The translations under genes and the position numbers were made by a program. Of a stretch of 30,018 bases of DNA, positions 15,710-22,511 are shown piece after piece; position 1 is the stretch's first letter, and each line of letters opens with the position of its first letter. Origin of the DNA: Pseudomonadota bacterium (lineage in GTDB: Bacteria; Pseudomonadota; Gammaproteobacteria; Burkholderiales; Burkholderiaceae_C); assembly GCA_023390985.1 (NCBI GenBank), contig JAEWBU010000394.1:1-30018 (forward strand). Reading direction: 5' to 3'. Below the pieces are notes generated by a model. That model was not told where the DNA came from. It saw only the letters and a program-made list of their open reading frames with translations, and ran no database searches.

Positions 15710-15780
15710 TTGAGCTCCAGGTCAGGTCGTTGAATACGGACGAGCACCAGGAGTCGAGGGCGCAGCCGGCGCGGAAAGTG

Positions 15781-15816
15781 CCTCGAACGGGCCCGGTGCG
15801 GGCCGCGGTTCGAAGG
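15781..15816 (-). promoter_or_regulatory. Candidate expression-platform hairpin competing with riboswitch P1
   Basis: On the minus strand CCTTCGAAC (15816-15808) can pair, with one bulged T, to GTTCGAGG (15788-15781), with an inner GGCCC/GGGCC stem. This uses the same CCTTCG that forms the 3' strand of aptamer P1, so the two folds exclude each other. No long T-run follows (only CACTTTCC), so control may be through Rho, pausing or translation instead of a standard intrinsic terminator. The switching role is inferred. Confidence 0.5.
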
Positions 15817-15940
15817 TCTTGCTCGGCTTGCAGTGAAGTCGGGCCCGGAGTGCCGGGAGCCGCGAGGGCTCCGTATTGACGACACGCCGATCGGGCCGCC
15901 GCAGGACGCGGCGGGCCGGGGAGCTACTCCCCTTCGTGGG
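15811..15940 (-). promoter_or_regulatory. yybP-ykoY (Mn2+) riboswitch aptamer upstream of terC
   Basis: On the minus strand, CGAAGGGGAGTAGCTC (15936-15921) carries the invariant GGGGAGTAG loop of this riboswitch. GTCGTCAATACGG (15883-15871) matches the second conserved internal loop that with the first forms the Mn2+ site. The terminal GCAAGACCTTCG (15822-15811) closes the element: its CCTTCG pairs exactly with the 5' CGAAGG to form P1. The aptamer spans about 126 nt and ends about 100 nt before terC, the classic target of this RNA. Family knowledge: Mn2+ binding turns expression on. Motif recognition is by eye, not by covariance model. Confidence 0.88.
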
Positions 15941-15964
15941 GGTGGATTAGATCACAGACGGCGG

Positions 15965-16195
15965 TCAGTGCAGCGGCGCCGCCGGCAAACCCAGCTTGGT
16001 CCGCAGCACGTTCTCGTACTCCCAGTCCTCGGCGCAGTCGACGTCGCAGAACAACCGCTCCGCGATGCCGTCGGTGTTGCCGCAGTGGTGGCACTCGCCG
16101 GAGGGCTTGAGCGCCTTGCCGCGGTGGCGCTGGGCCGCGAGCGCCTGCGTCAGGTGGCGCTGCTCGGAATCGAACGCGAGATCTGCTTCATCCAT
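15965..16195 (-). CDS. Small conserved-looking protein with Cys4 zinc-finger-like motif (76 aa)
   Basis: Start at 16195 (MDEADLAFDSEQRHL) is preferred over an upstream ATG at 16225, since the latter adds only a basic tail. The 76 residues have a helical N-terminal half and the motif C-x2-C-x12-C-x3-C ('ECHHCGNTDGIAERLFCDVDCAEDWEYE'), which resembles a zinc ribbon or DksA/TraR-type finger but lacks clear membership. Cytoplasmic, no signal. It lies just upstream of the terC riboswitch on the same strand, so read-through from this gene into the terC leader is possible. Confidence 0.7.
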   Translation of the reverse strand: MDEADLAFDSEQRHLTQALAAQRHRGKALKPSGECHHCGNTDGIAERLFCDVDCAEDWEYENVLRTKLGLPAAPLH

Positions 16196-16352
16196 GCCTG
16201 CATTGTTGGAGCGGGCCCTGCGCAAGGAGCTTCCGGTTCGGCAGTGCCTGACGTAGGACTGCTGCTGAGCCGGCCATCAGCCGGCAAGCGGTGCGGCTGT
16301 GGGCGGGAGCGATTCCGGCCGATGATGCGGTCCTCGCTGGAGGCCCGACGAC

Positions 16353-17183
16353 ATGAGCATCCCCGCCCGCCGCATCGCTCCCTGGGAAGTGGAGCTGGTC
16401 GACACCGCGAGCTTCGCCTGGCGCTTCCTGGCCGAAGGCGACTCGTGGTTCTCCTTCGGCTCCTTCTTCGGCAACAGCCTGCTGGACGCGCTGGAATTCG
16501 ATCGCAGGACCTTGATCGTCCAGACCGCGATGCCGGGCGACACGCTCAGCCGGATGGCCGACTGGTGGAAGGACCTGAACTTCGCGAACCTGCTGGGCGG
16601 CGCGGTCGCGACGCGCTTCGACGCGATCCTCCTGAGCGGCGGCGGCAACGACCTGGTGCACGCGCTGTCGGAATCGCTGCCGGGCGCCGGAGTGCTGCGC
16701 CTCTTCACGCCCGCCGAACCGCCGCCCACCGCCGCCGACTGCATCGACGAAGCGGCCTGGGCCCGCTTCGAGACCTACCTGCGCGCCAACTTCGGCGAGA
16801 TCAGCCGGCGCGTGCAGGCGAGCCGCGTCAACCGCGATGCGCCGGTCTTCATCCACACCTACGACTTCGCCACGCCGCGCGAAGCCGGCTTCGGCTTCGG
16901 CCGCGGGCCCTGGCTGTGCCGCGCCTTCGAGGCCCACAACATCCCGCGGATGCGCTGGGTGCCGCTGATGGATGAGCTGCTCGCGCGCCTGCGCGCGCTG
17001 CTGCTGGACCTGGGCCTTCCCCACCTGCACGTCATCGACACGCTCGGCACGCTGCAGCGCGCCGACATCACGGACACCGGCGAGACCCTGCACTGGGTCA
17101 ACGAGATCCATCCGAGCGCGGAGGGCTATCGATTGCTGGCGCGGGCATGGAAGCGGGAGATCGAGAGCGTGCTGCCGGACTGA
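16353..17183 (+). CDS. SGNH/GDSL-type hydrolase
   Basis: 276 residues, no signal peptide. Block I 'AEGDSWFSFG' places the nucleophile at S31, a Gly is in 'MPGDTLSRM', and the block III Asn is N99 in 'LLSGGGNDLVH'. The catalytic His is H253 in 'HWVNEIHPSAEGY'. The usual DxxH Asp position is occupied by N250, so the acid of the triad is either absent or supplied elsewhere. Expected to be an esterase or acyl hydrolase of unknown substrate. Start ATG 16353 has GGAGG upstream. It stands alone between oppositely oriented small genes. Confidence 0.85.
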   Translation: MSIPARRIAPWEVELVDTASFAWRFLAEGDSWFSFGSFFGNSLLDALEFDRRTLIVQTAMPGDTLSRMADWWKDLNFANLLGGAVATRFDAILLSGGGNDLVHALSESLPGAGVLRLFTPAEPPPTAADCIDEAAWARFETYLRANFGEISRRVQASRVNRDAPVFIHTYDFATPREAGFGFGRGPWLCRAFEAHNIPRMRWVPLMDELLARLRALLLDLGLPHLHVIDTLGTLQRADITDTGETLHWVNEIHPSAEGYRLLARAWKREIESVLPD

Positions 17184-17189
17184 AGCCGT

Positions 17190-17375
17190 TCAGAACGGCA
17201 CGCCCCGCTCGTACAGGAAAGGCTGGATGCCGGCCCGCTCGCCCGTGTCGGTCAGGAGGCACACCTGCAGGTGCAGCAGGCACACGCACTCGGACTGCGC
17301 GATGTTGACCGCCAGGCGGATGGCTTCCACGGAAGCATCGTTGAAGCTGGATCGGGTATCGGCGTTCGGGTTCAT
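17190..17375 (-). CDS. Small hypothetical protein (61 aa)
   Basis: Begins MNPNADTRSSFNDASVEAIRLAVN and continues 'QSECVCLLHLQVCLLTDTGERAG', with three Cys residues in the middle, ending GVPF. ATG at 17375 is preceded by GAGGAG 6 bp upstream, which supports translation. The longer open frame that extends to 19043 on this strand is an antisense shadow of the serine hydrolase and beyond, and only this tail is credible. No family was recognised. Convergent with the SGNH hydrolase (6-bp gap). Confidence 0.5.
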   Translation of the reverse strand: MNPNADTRSSFNDASVEAIRLAVNIAQSECVCLLHLQVCLLTDTGERAGIQPFLYERGVPF

Positions 17376-17525
17376 GTCGCACTCCTCGTTGGGAGAAGTG
17401 TTGGCGACCGCTGTATCGCGCGCCTGTCGACGCGTCGCAGTTGCGTTTCGGTGTTGTGCGGGTGTGTTTCCGCTTCGTCGCCGGCCGGTTACGTACCGCC
17501 TGCCGGTTGAGCAAGAATCGTCCTC

Positions 17526-18566
17526 ATGACCACGCCCCACCGCTTCGTCGAACGTCGCGCGCTCACGGTCGCGCTGGGTTGCCTGGCCGCCGGCGGCTGG
17601 CCGCTGGGCGCACAAGGGCAGGTCCGCCTCGGCACGCCCCAAGAGCGGGCCGCGGACGCGGAAGCCTTCGAAGCCGTGCGCAAGCGTCTCGCGGACGCCT
17701 GGACCGACGTGGAGAGCGCCGTCGTCGTCTTGCAGGGTCGCACGCCGTTCGAGTTCTACCGGGACGGCGAGCCGGACAAGCTGCGCGATGTGCAGTCGGT
17801 GGAGAAGAGCGCGCTGTCGGCGCTGGTGGGGATCGCGCTCGCGCGAGGCGCCATCGCCGGCATCGACCAGCCCGTGGTGGCGCTCGTCCCCGAATGGGCG
17901 GCGCTGAACGACGACCCGCGCACGCGGGCGATCACCGTGCGCCACCTGCTGACCATGACCGCGGGGTTCGACGTCGGATCGGCCACTTCCATCACAGGGA
18001 AGTCGCCGCCACCCCAAGCCTGGGCGCGTCCCCTGGCGGCCGCGCCGGGCGAGCGCTTCGCGTACGACAACGCCATCGTCCGCATGCTGGCCGCCCTCGT
18101 CGAGCACGTGGCCGGCATGCCCCTGCCCGACTACGCGCGGCGCGAGCTGGTGCAGCCGCTGGGCCTGGCGGAGCCCGCGTACGGGCGGCAGCTGCTCCTT
18201 CGCACGCAGGACATGGCCCGGCTGGGGCAGCTGTTCCTGCAGCAGGGCCGGTGGGGAGAGCAGCAGCTCCTGCCGCGCGACTACGTCGTGCAGGCCACCC
18301 GCCCGCAGAACCAGGGCGGGCCGCCTGTCGCGATGCCGTACGGCTACCTCTGGTGGATCCTGCCGAACGAGGCGCCTCGCCGCACCTTCATGGCCAGCGG
18401 GTATGCCGGACAGATGATCTGGGTGCATCCGCCGCTGGACCTGGTGGTCGCGGCCACCTCGGCGGTTTCCGCCGACAGCCAACGCCGAGGGCACGCGCTG
18501 GCGATGCTGCGCGGGGGCATGGTCGAGGCAGCGCAGGCGCGGTATCGGCCGCCGGCCGCGCGGTAG
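17526..18566 (+). CDS. Serine hydrolase, beta-lactamase/PBP-like fold (class C type)
   Basis: 346 residues. The N terminus 'VERRALTVALGCLAAGG' looks like a signal peptide, possibly Tat-type because of the RR pair. The active site SxxK is SVEK (S91, K94) and the second motif is YDN (Y180-N182) in 'GERFAYDNAIVRML'. 'ITVRHLLTMTAGFD' is the family hallmark helix, and 'FMASGYAGQMIWVHPPLDLVVAATS' supplies the third motif region. Closest class: 6-aminohexanoate hydrolase/esterase EstB-like exported serine hydrolases; antibiotic hydrolysis is not implied. Followed 9 bp later by a small membrane protein gene. Confidence 0.87.
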   Translation: MTTPHRFVERRALTVALGCLAAGGWPLGAQGQVRLGTPQERAADAEAFEAVRKRLADAWTDVESAVVVLQGRTPFEFYRDGEPDKLRDVQSVEKSALSALVGIALARGAIAGIDQPVVALVPEWAALNDDPRTRAITVRHLLTMTAGFDVGSATSITGKSPPPQAWARPLAAAPGERFAYDNAIVRMLAALVEHVAGMPLPDYARRELVQPLGLAEPAYGRQLLLRTQDMARLGQLFLQQGRWGEQQLLPRDYVVQATRPQNQGGPPVAMPYGYLWWILPNEAPRRTFMASGYAGQMIWVHPPLDLVVAATSAVSADSQRRGHALAMLRGGMVEAAQARYRPPAAR

Positions 18567-18575
18567 AGTCCTTGC

Positions 18576-18878
18576 ATGGAATGGATCCGCTCCCGCATCG
18601 CCCGGCATCCCAAGCTCGCCATCGTGCTGGGCAAGACACTTCTCATCGCAGGCAGCATCCTGATCGTCGGCGCGGTGTTCGCGCGCGCGGGGCTGATCAA
18701 CATCAACGCCGACCGGGCTGAAGCCAGGCAGCCTCCGCTGCGCACGCTGGCCGAGGCTTATCCGCAATACCCCACGTGGCCGGTGCCCGAAGGCCCGGTC
18801 GGCTTCAGCATCTCGGCCGTGCTGGTGCTCGTCGGGATGGGGTTGACGGTGATGGCGGAGAAGGCGGGCAAGCGCTGA
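18576..18878 (+). CDS. Small membrane protein with two transmembrane segments (100 aa)
   Basis: Two hydrophobic helices near residues 15-40 ('LAIVLGKTLLIAGSILIVGAVF') and 75-93 ('GFSISAVLVLVGMGLTVMAEK'), separated by a hydrophilic loop with Pro residues ('PQYPTWPVPEGP'). No family was recognised. ATG 18576 is 9 bp after the serine hydrolase stop, so cotranscription is likely. No good SD is visible inside the short gap, though the frame fits local codon bias. Function unknown. Confidence 0.65.
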   Translation: MEWIRSRIARHPKLAIVLGKTLLIAGSILIVGAVFARAGLININADRAEARQPPLRTLAEAYPQYPTWPVPEGPVGFSISAVLVLVGMGLTVMAEKAGKR

Positions 18879-18891
18879 GAGGACGCGCCGT

Positions 18892-19656
18892 TCAATCGAT
18901 ATCGACGACGAAGTCGATGTCGAAATCCGGGTTCTCGTTGCGCCCGTCACGCGCATAACCTCGCGGGTTGCACACCACCCGCGTGCCGTCCGACCGGTAG
19001 TCCACGCCGTGGTGCACGTGGCCGTGGATCCAGGTGCAGGCAAGCTCCCCGCGCAGCAGGCGGTCCAGGTGGGACGCGAAGCAGGCGTTCAGCGGCGAGC
19101 CCTCGAACCGCGGATCGACGCTGCGCTCGCTGGGCGCGTGGTGCGTGATCACCACCGTGGGACCCGGCCAGGGCGTCCTCAACCGGTTCTCGAGCCAGGC
19201 CGCGCTGCGCTGGAACAGGTTCGCGGCGTCCAGCGGCGTGAAGAGCGACTGGCCCTGCTCATCCAGGTGCACGCGCTGGAAGTCGTACATGCGCTGCAGG
19301 GCTTCGCGGATCGCGACCTCCCGGCCCTGCTGCGCGCCCATCAGCAGGAAGTCGGTCCAGAGCGTGCAGCCCAGGAAGCGCACGTTCCCGAAGGTCCACT
19401 CCTCGTCGTCCAGCACCCGGATCGGGCTGCCGGCGGCGAGCTCCTTCAGTTCGCGCACGGTCCCGGGCAGCGAACTTCCGTAGAACTCGTGGTTGCCCGG
19501 CACGTAGAGCGTGGGCTTGCCCAGGCCCCGGGCCCACTCGATGGCTTGAGCCGGACGCGCGATGTCGCCCGCCAGCACCACGACGTCCGCGGGGACCGTG
19601 GGGTGAGGCAGCGAGCCCCGCGAGAGGTGCAGGTCGGAGAGAACGTTCAGCCTCAT
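18892..19656 (-). CDS. Metallophosphoesterase (calcineurin-like)
   Basis: 254 residues. The five-block phosphoesterase signature is complete: D8 and H10 in 'LSDLHLSRG', D31 in 'VLAGDIA', 'VPGNHEFYG' (N55, H56), 'VITHHAPS' and 'WIHGHVHHGVDY'. These bind two metal ions in the active site. No signal peptide, so cytoplasmic. Start at 19656 gives the conserved MRLNVLSDLH; the longer upstream frame crosses the divergent promoter and is rejected. Substrate (nucleotide, protein phosphate or phosphodiester) is not predictable. Divergent from the CBS-domain gene with a palindrome between them. Confidence 0.9.
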   Translation of the reverse strand: MRLNVLSDLHLSRGSLPHPTVPADVVVLAGDIARPAQAIEWARGLGKPTLYVPGNHEFYGSSLPGTVRELKELAAGSPIRVLDDEEWTFGNVRFLGCTLWTDFLLMGAQQGREVAIREALQRMYDFQRVHLDEQGQSLFTPLDAANLFQRSAAWLENRLRTPWPGPTVVITHHAPSERSVDPRFEGSPLNACFASHLDRLLRGELACTWIHGHVHHGVDYRSDGTRVVCNPRGYARDGRNENPDFDIDFVVDID

Positions 19657-19691
19657 GGCCGGCTCGGCGATGCAGGTGGAGCTTGAATTTC

Positions 19692-19706
19692 TATCATGCC
19701 ATGATA
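19692..19706. promoter_or_regulatory. Palindromic candidate operator between metallophosphoesterase and CBS genes
   Basis: TATCATGCCATGATA is a perfect inverted repeat (TATCATG / CATGATA, 1-bp spacer). It is in the spacer of a plausible promoter for the CBS gene: TTGAAT at 19683-19688 and TATACA at 19705-19710, 16 bp apart. It is AT-rich against the GC-rich background. A MarR-family regulator is encoded two genes into the downstream operon, so autoregulation is a reasonable but untested guess. Confidence 0.5.
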
Positions 19707-19745
19707 TACAGGAAGCACTGCTGCAGCCACCGAAAGGAGCGCGCC

Positions 19746-20444
19746 ATGTTCGCAAGGGATGTCATGAGCTCCCCGGCCATCACCGTCGGGCTGTCCGCGC
19801 CGGTGGCCGAAGTGGCCGCCACGCTGCGCGACCACCGCATCGGCGGCGTGCCGGTGCTCGACGGCGAGGGAAAGCTCGCCGGAATGATCACCGAGGTGGA
19901 CCTGGTCCACCGCTACGAGATCGGCACCGACCGGCAGACCGACCGCGGCCCCTGGTGGCGGCGCTTCCACGCCCGGGACACGATCGCGCGCCGCTACGTC
20001 AAGTCGCACGGACGCACCGCGCGCCACGTGATGACGACGCCCGTGCGCTGCGTGGAACAGGATGCGCCGCTCTGCGACGTGGCCGGCCTGCTGGACACGC
20101 ACCGGATCAGCCGGGTGCCGGTGGTCGCGGGCCACCAGGTCGTCGGCATCGTCACGCGGGCCGACCTGGTGAAGGCGCTCGCCCGCCTGCCGGCACCGGG
20201 CGGCTCGCTTGCGCTGGGCGACGACGAGATCCGCCGGCGCCTGCTCGAGGAGCTGTCCGCGCAGGAATGGTGGAACGGCAGCTGGCAGAACGTGGACGTC
20301 GCCGGCGGCGTGGTGATCTTCAAGGGCGTGGTGGAAAGCGAGGCGCACCGGCTGGCGAGCCGCGTGGCCGCCGAGACGCTGCCCGGCGTTCGCGAGATCC
20401 AGGACGACCGCGTGCTGGCGGTCGATTTCTCGGGGATGGTCTGA
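19746..20444 (+). CDS. CBS-domain pair plus BON-domain protein
   Basis: 232 residues. First CBS motif at 1-60 ('ARDVMSSPAITVGLSAPVAEVAATLRDHRIGGVPVLD ... GMITEVDLV'), second at about 90-150 ('ARHVMTTPVRCVEQDAPLCDVAGLLDTHRISRVPVV ... GIVTRADLV'), and a C-terminal BON domain at about 160-230 ('VDVAGGVVIFKGVVESEAHRLASRVAAETLPGVREIQD'). CBS pairs bind adenine nucleotides and BON domains bind lipids or membranes; such fusions are often stress-related. ATG 19746 has AAAGGAG upstream; in-frame starts before it sit in the promoter palindrome. First gene of an apparent CBS-MarR-PAS operon. Confidence 0.9.
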   Translation: MFARDVMSSPAITVGLSAPVAEVAATLRDHRIGGVPVLDGEGKLAGMITEVDLVHRYEIGTDRQTDRGPWWRRFHARDTIARRYVKSHGRTARHVMTTPVRCVEQDAPLCDVAGLLDTHRISRVPVVAGHQVVGIVTRADLVKALARLPAPGGSLALGDDEIRRRLLEELSAQEWWNGSWQNVDVAGGVVIFKGVVESEAHRLASRVAAETLPGVREIQDDRVLAVDFSGMV

Positions 20445-20464
20445 GCGTGGAGCGCGGCTTCGCG

Positions 20465-20872
20465 ATGACCAAGCCCCAGCTGGAGCGGCTGGCGGAGTTC
20501 CGCTACCAGCTGAGGAAGTTCCTGCGCTTCAGCGAAGAGGTGACGCAGGCGCACGGCCTCACGCCGCTGCAGTACCAGCTGCTGCTGCAGATCAAGGGCT
20601 TCCCCGGACGCTCGTACGCGACGGTGGGTGAGCTGGCCGAACGGCTGCAGTCCAAGCACCACGGCGTGGTGGCGCTGGTGACGCGCTGCGAAGACCTGCA
20701 CCTGGTGCAGCGGCGCCCGAGCATCCACGACATGCGGCAGGTGGAGGTCCACCTCACGAAAGCCGGCGAGGCGGCCCTGGACGAACTGGCCGCCCTGCAT
20801 TCCCATGAACTGGCCAGCCACGCCCCGCTGGTGCGGCGCGAACTCTTTGCGCTCGAGACGAGGAGCCGATGA
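20465..20872 (+). CDS. MarR-family transcriptional regulator
   Basis: 135 residues as called from ATG 20465; GTG at 20447, just after the CBS stop, would add 6 residues and has GGGGA upstream, so the start is uncertain. The winged-helix core is 'LTPLQYQLLLQIKGFPGRSYATVGELAERLQSKHHGVVALVTRCEDLHLVQRRPSIHDMRQVEVHLTKAGEAAL', with the recognition helix near 'SKHHGVVALVTRC' and the wing 'RRPSIHDMRQVEV'. Dimeric DNA-binding repressor or activator; effector unknown. It is tightly packed with the CBS-BON gene upstream and the PAS gene downstream. Confidence 0.88.
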   Translation: MTKPQLERLAEFRYQLRKFLRFSEEVTQAHGLTPLQYQLLLQIKGFPGRSYATVGELAERLQSKHHGVVALVTRCEDLHLVQRRPSIHDMRQVEVHLTKAGEAALDELAALHSHELASHAPLVRRELFALETRSR

Positions 20873-20873
20873 A

Positions 20874-21302
20874 ATGATGGATGAAGCGAAAGGCTTCGAC
20901 CCGGCGCGACTCGGTCCGCTGATCCTGGACCAGATGCTGGACGCGGTGGTCCTGGCCGACGCGGACGGCGTCATCCGGCTGTGGAACCGCGGTGCCGAGG
21001 TGCTGTTCGGGTACTCGGCATCCGAGGCGATCGGCGCGCCGCTCGACCTGATCGTGCCGCAGCGGATGCGGGCGGCGCATGGCGCGGGCTTCAAGGCGGC
21101 CGTGCTGTCCGGCCATCTCAAGTCGCACGGCAAGGTGCTGACGACCCGTGCCAACCACAAGTTCGGCTGCCGGCTCTACGTGGACTTTTCGTTCGGGTTG
21201 CTCAAGGACCCCAGCGGCGCGCTGCTGGGAGTTTTCGCGGTGGGCCGCGACGCGACGGCGCGGCACATGGAGCAGCTCGCGATGGCGGCCGAGACCCACT
21301 GA
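20874..21302 (+). CDS. Stand-alone PAS-domain protein
   Basis: 142 residues, essentially a single PAS fold: 'ILDQMLDAVVLADADGVIRLWNRGAEVLFGYSASEAIGAPLDLIVPQRMRAAH' followed by 'GKVLTTRANHKFGCRLYVDFSFGLLKDPSGALLGVFAVGRDAT'. No kinase, cyclase or DNA-binding domain is attached, so it must act through a partner or bind a small ligand as a sensor. Start ATG 20874 lies 1 bp after the MarR stop with AGGAG 8 bp upstream (20861-20865). A signalling pair with the MarR regulator is inferred from the operon. Confidence 0.88.
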   Translation: MMDEAKGFDPARLGPLILDQMLDAVVLADADGVIRLWNRGAEVLFGYSASEAIGAPLDLIVPQRMRAAHGAGFKAAVLSGHLKSHGKVLTTRANHKFGCRLYVDFSFGLLKDPSGALLGVFAVGRDATARHMEQLAMAAETH

Positions 21303-21323
21303 GCCCGGGCCGGCCTCGCACTC

Positions 21324-21410
21324 CGTCATTCCCGCGAAGGCGGGAATCCAGTGCGTCCGCCTTCGTGGACTGCCGCAAGCTCTGGATCCCCGCCTCCGCG
21401 GGGATGACAG
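21324..21410. repeat. REP/BIME-like inverted repeat
   Basis: Two inverted GC-rich units: CGTCATTCCCGCGAAGGCGG followed by GAATCCAG (21324-21351) and CTGGATCCCCGCCTCCGCGG followed by GGATGACAG (21382-21410), about 85% complementary. Each unit can itself form a small hairpin. This GTCATTCCCGC...GGAATCCA type is a common dispersed repeat in Burkholderiales and other proteobacterial genomes. It lies between the convergent PAS and Bug genes, where it could act as a bidirectional terminator or mRNA 3'-end stabiliser. Confidence 0.8.
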
Positions 21411-21420
21411 GAGACGGGGT

Positions 21421-22395
21421 TCATTCGCCGCCGACGATCTTGCGCTCGCGCACGATGGCGCCCCACTGCGCCGATTCCTTGCGCATGAACTCGGCCAGCT
21501 CGGTGCGCGTGGTCGGGTGCGGCGCCAGGCCGTGCTTGATGAGGTAGTCGCGCACCTCGGGCATGCGCAGCACCTTCACGATCTCCTGGTTGTAGCGGTC
21601 CAGCAGCGGCGCGGGCATCTTCGCGGGGCCGACGAACGCATACCAGTTCAGCGCCTCGAAGCCCGGCAGCCCCTGCTCGGCGACGGTCGGCACGTTGGGC
21701 AGGTGGGGCGGACGCGTCAGCCCGGTCGTGGCCAGTGCGCGCACCTTGCCCGTTTCGATGTGCGGCAGCGCGGTCGGCGGCGCGGCGAAGTAGCCGGTGA
21801 AGCGGTTGGCCAGCAGGTCGGGCATCGCGGCCGAGCCGCCCTTGTACGGCACGTGCAGCATCTGCGCGCCGATCTGCTTGGCGAACAGCTCGCCCGTCAG
21901 GTGCGAGGCCGAGCCCGGGCCGGTGGACGCGTAGCTCACCGCATCCGGCGCCTTCTTCGCCATCGCGATGAACTCGGCCAGGGTCTTCGGCCCCTGCTCC
22001 GCGTTCACCACCAGAACGCTCGGGAAGTAGACGCCGCCCGAGATCGGTGCCAGATCCTTGAACGGGTCGTAGGGCAGCTTCATCATGTGCGGCGCGATGG
22101 TCAGCGGACCGATCGAGCCGAGCAGGATCAAGCTGCCGTCCGCCGGGCCTGCCGCCACCTGCTGGTGCGCGATGTTGCCGCCCGCGCCCGCCTTGTTCTC
22201 CACCACGATCGACTGGCCGATGTTCTCGGCGAGCTGCTTGGCGATCAGGCGCGCGGCCGCGTCCGCCGCGCCGCCCGGCGCGAAGCCGACGAGCAGCGTG
22301 ATCGGGCGCTTGGGCGGGAACTCCTGGGCGACGGCGGGTCCGGCGGCGGCCGCGAGCGCGGCGGCGAGCAGGACGAGATGGCGGCGATGGATCAT
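21421..22395 (-). CDS. Tripartite tricarboxylate transporter substrate-binding protein (Bug/TctC family)
   Basis: 324 residues. Signal peptide MIHRRHLVLLAAALAAAAGPAVAQ (cleavage near 23), then the Bug fold: 'KRPITLLVGFAPGGAADAAARLIAKQL', 'GQSIVVENKAGAGGNIA', 'YASTGPGSASHLTGELF' and 'MLHVPYKGGSAAMPDLLANRF'. Bug proteins deliver carboxylates to TctAB-type carriers, which are not in the window. Start 22395 gives the signal peptide; upstream starts are unsupported. It is divergent from tcuAB (116-bp gap), so tricarballylate, citrate or a related tricarboxylate is the likely ligand, an inference from position. Confidence 0.9.
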   Translation of the reverse strand: MIHRRHLVLLAAALAAAAGPAVAQEFPPKRPITLLVGFAPGGAADAAARLIAKQLAENIGQSIVVENKAGAGGNIAHQQVAAGPADGSLILLGSIGPLTIAPHMMKLPYDPFKDLAPISGGVYFPSVLVVNAEQGPKTLAEFIAMAKKAPDAVSYASTGPGSASHLTGELFAKQIGAQMLHVPYKGGSAAMPDLLANRFTGYFAAPPTALPHIETGKVRALATTGLTRPPHLPNVPTVAEQGLPGFEALNWYAFVGPAKMPAPLLDRYNQEIVKVLRMPEVRDYLIKHGLAPHPTTRTELAEFMRKESAQWGAIVRERKIVGGE

Positions 22396-22511
22396 GGGTT
22401 TCTCGTGGGTGGACAAAGTGCAGGCAGCGTACCGGCCGGCCCCCTGGCATCGCAACGAGGAGAACCCTTGATCAGCCGCCCCGCGCGGCCGCGCATTACA
22501 GTCGCGGCACG

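Noticed and set aside
17376..19043. Extension of the 61-residue minus-strand gene to a 617-residue protein
   Set aside because: The upstream part is antisense to the serine hydrolase and low in credible motifs; a good ribosome site supports only the short start at 17375.
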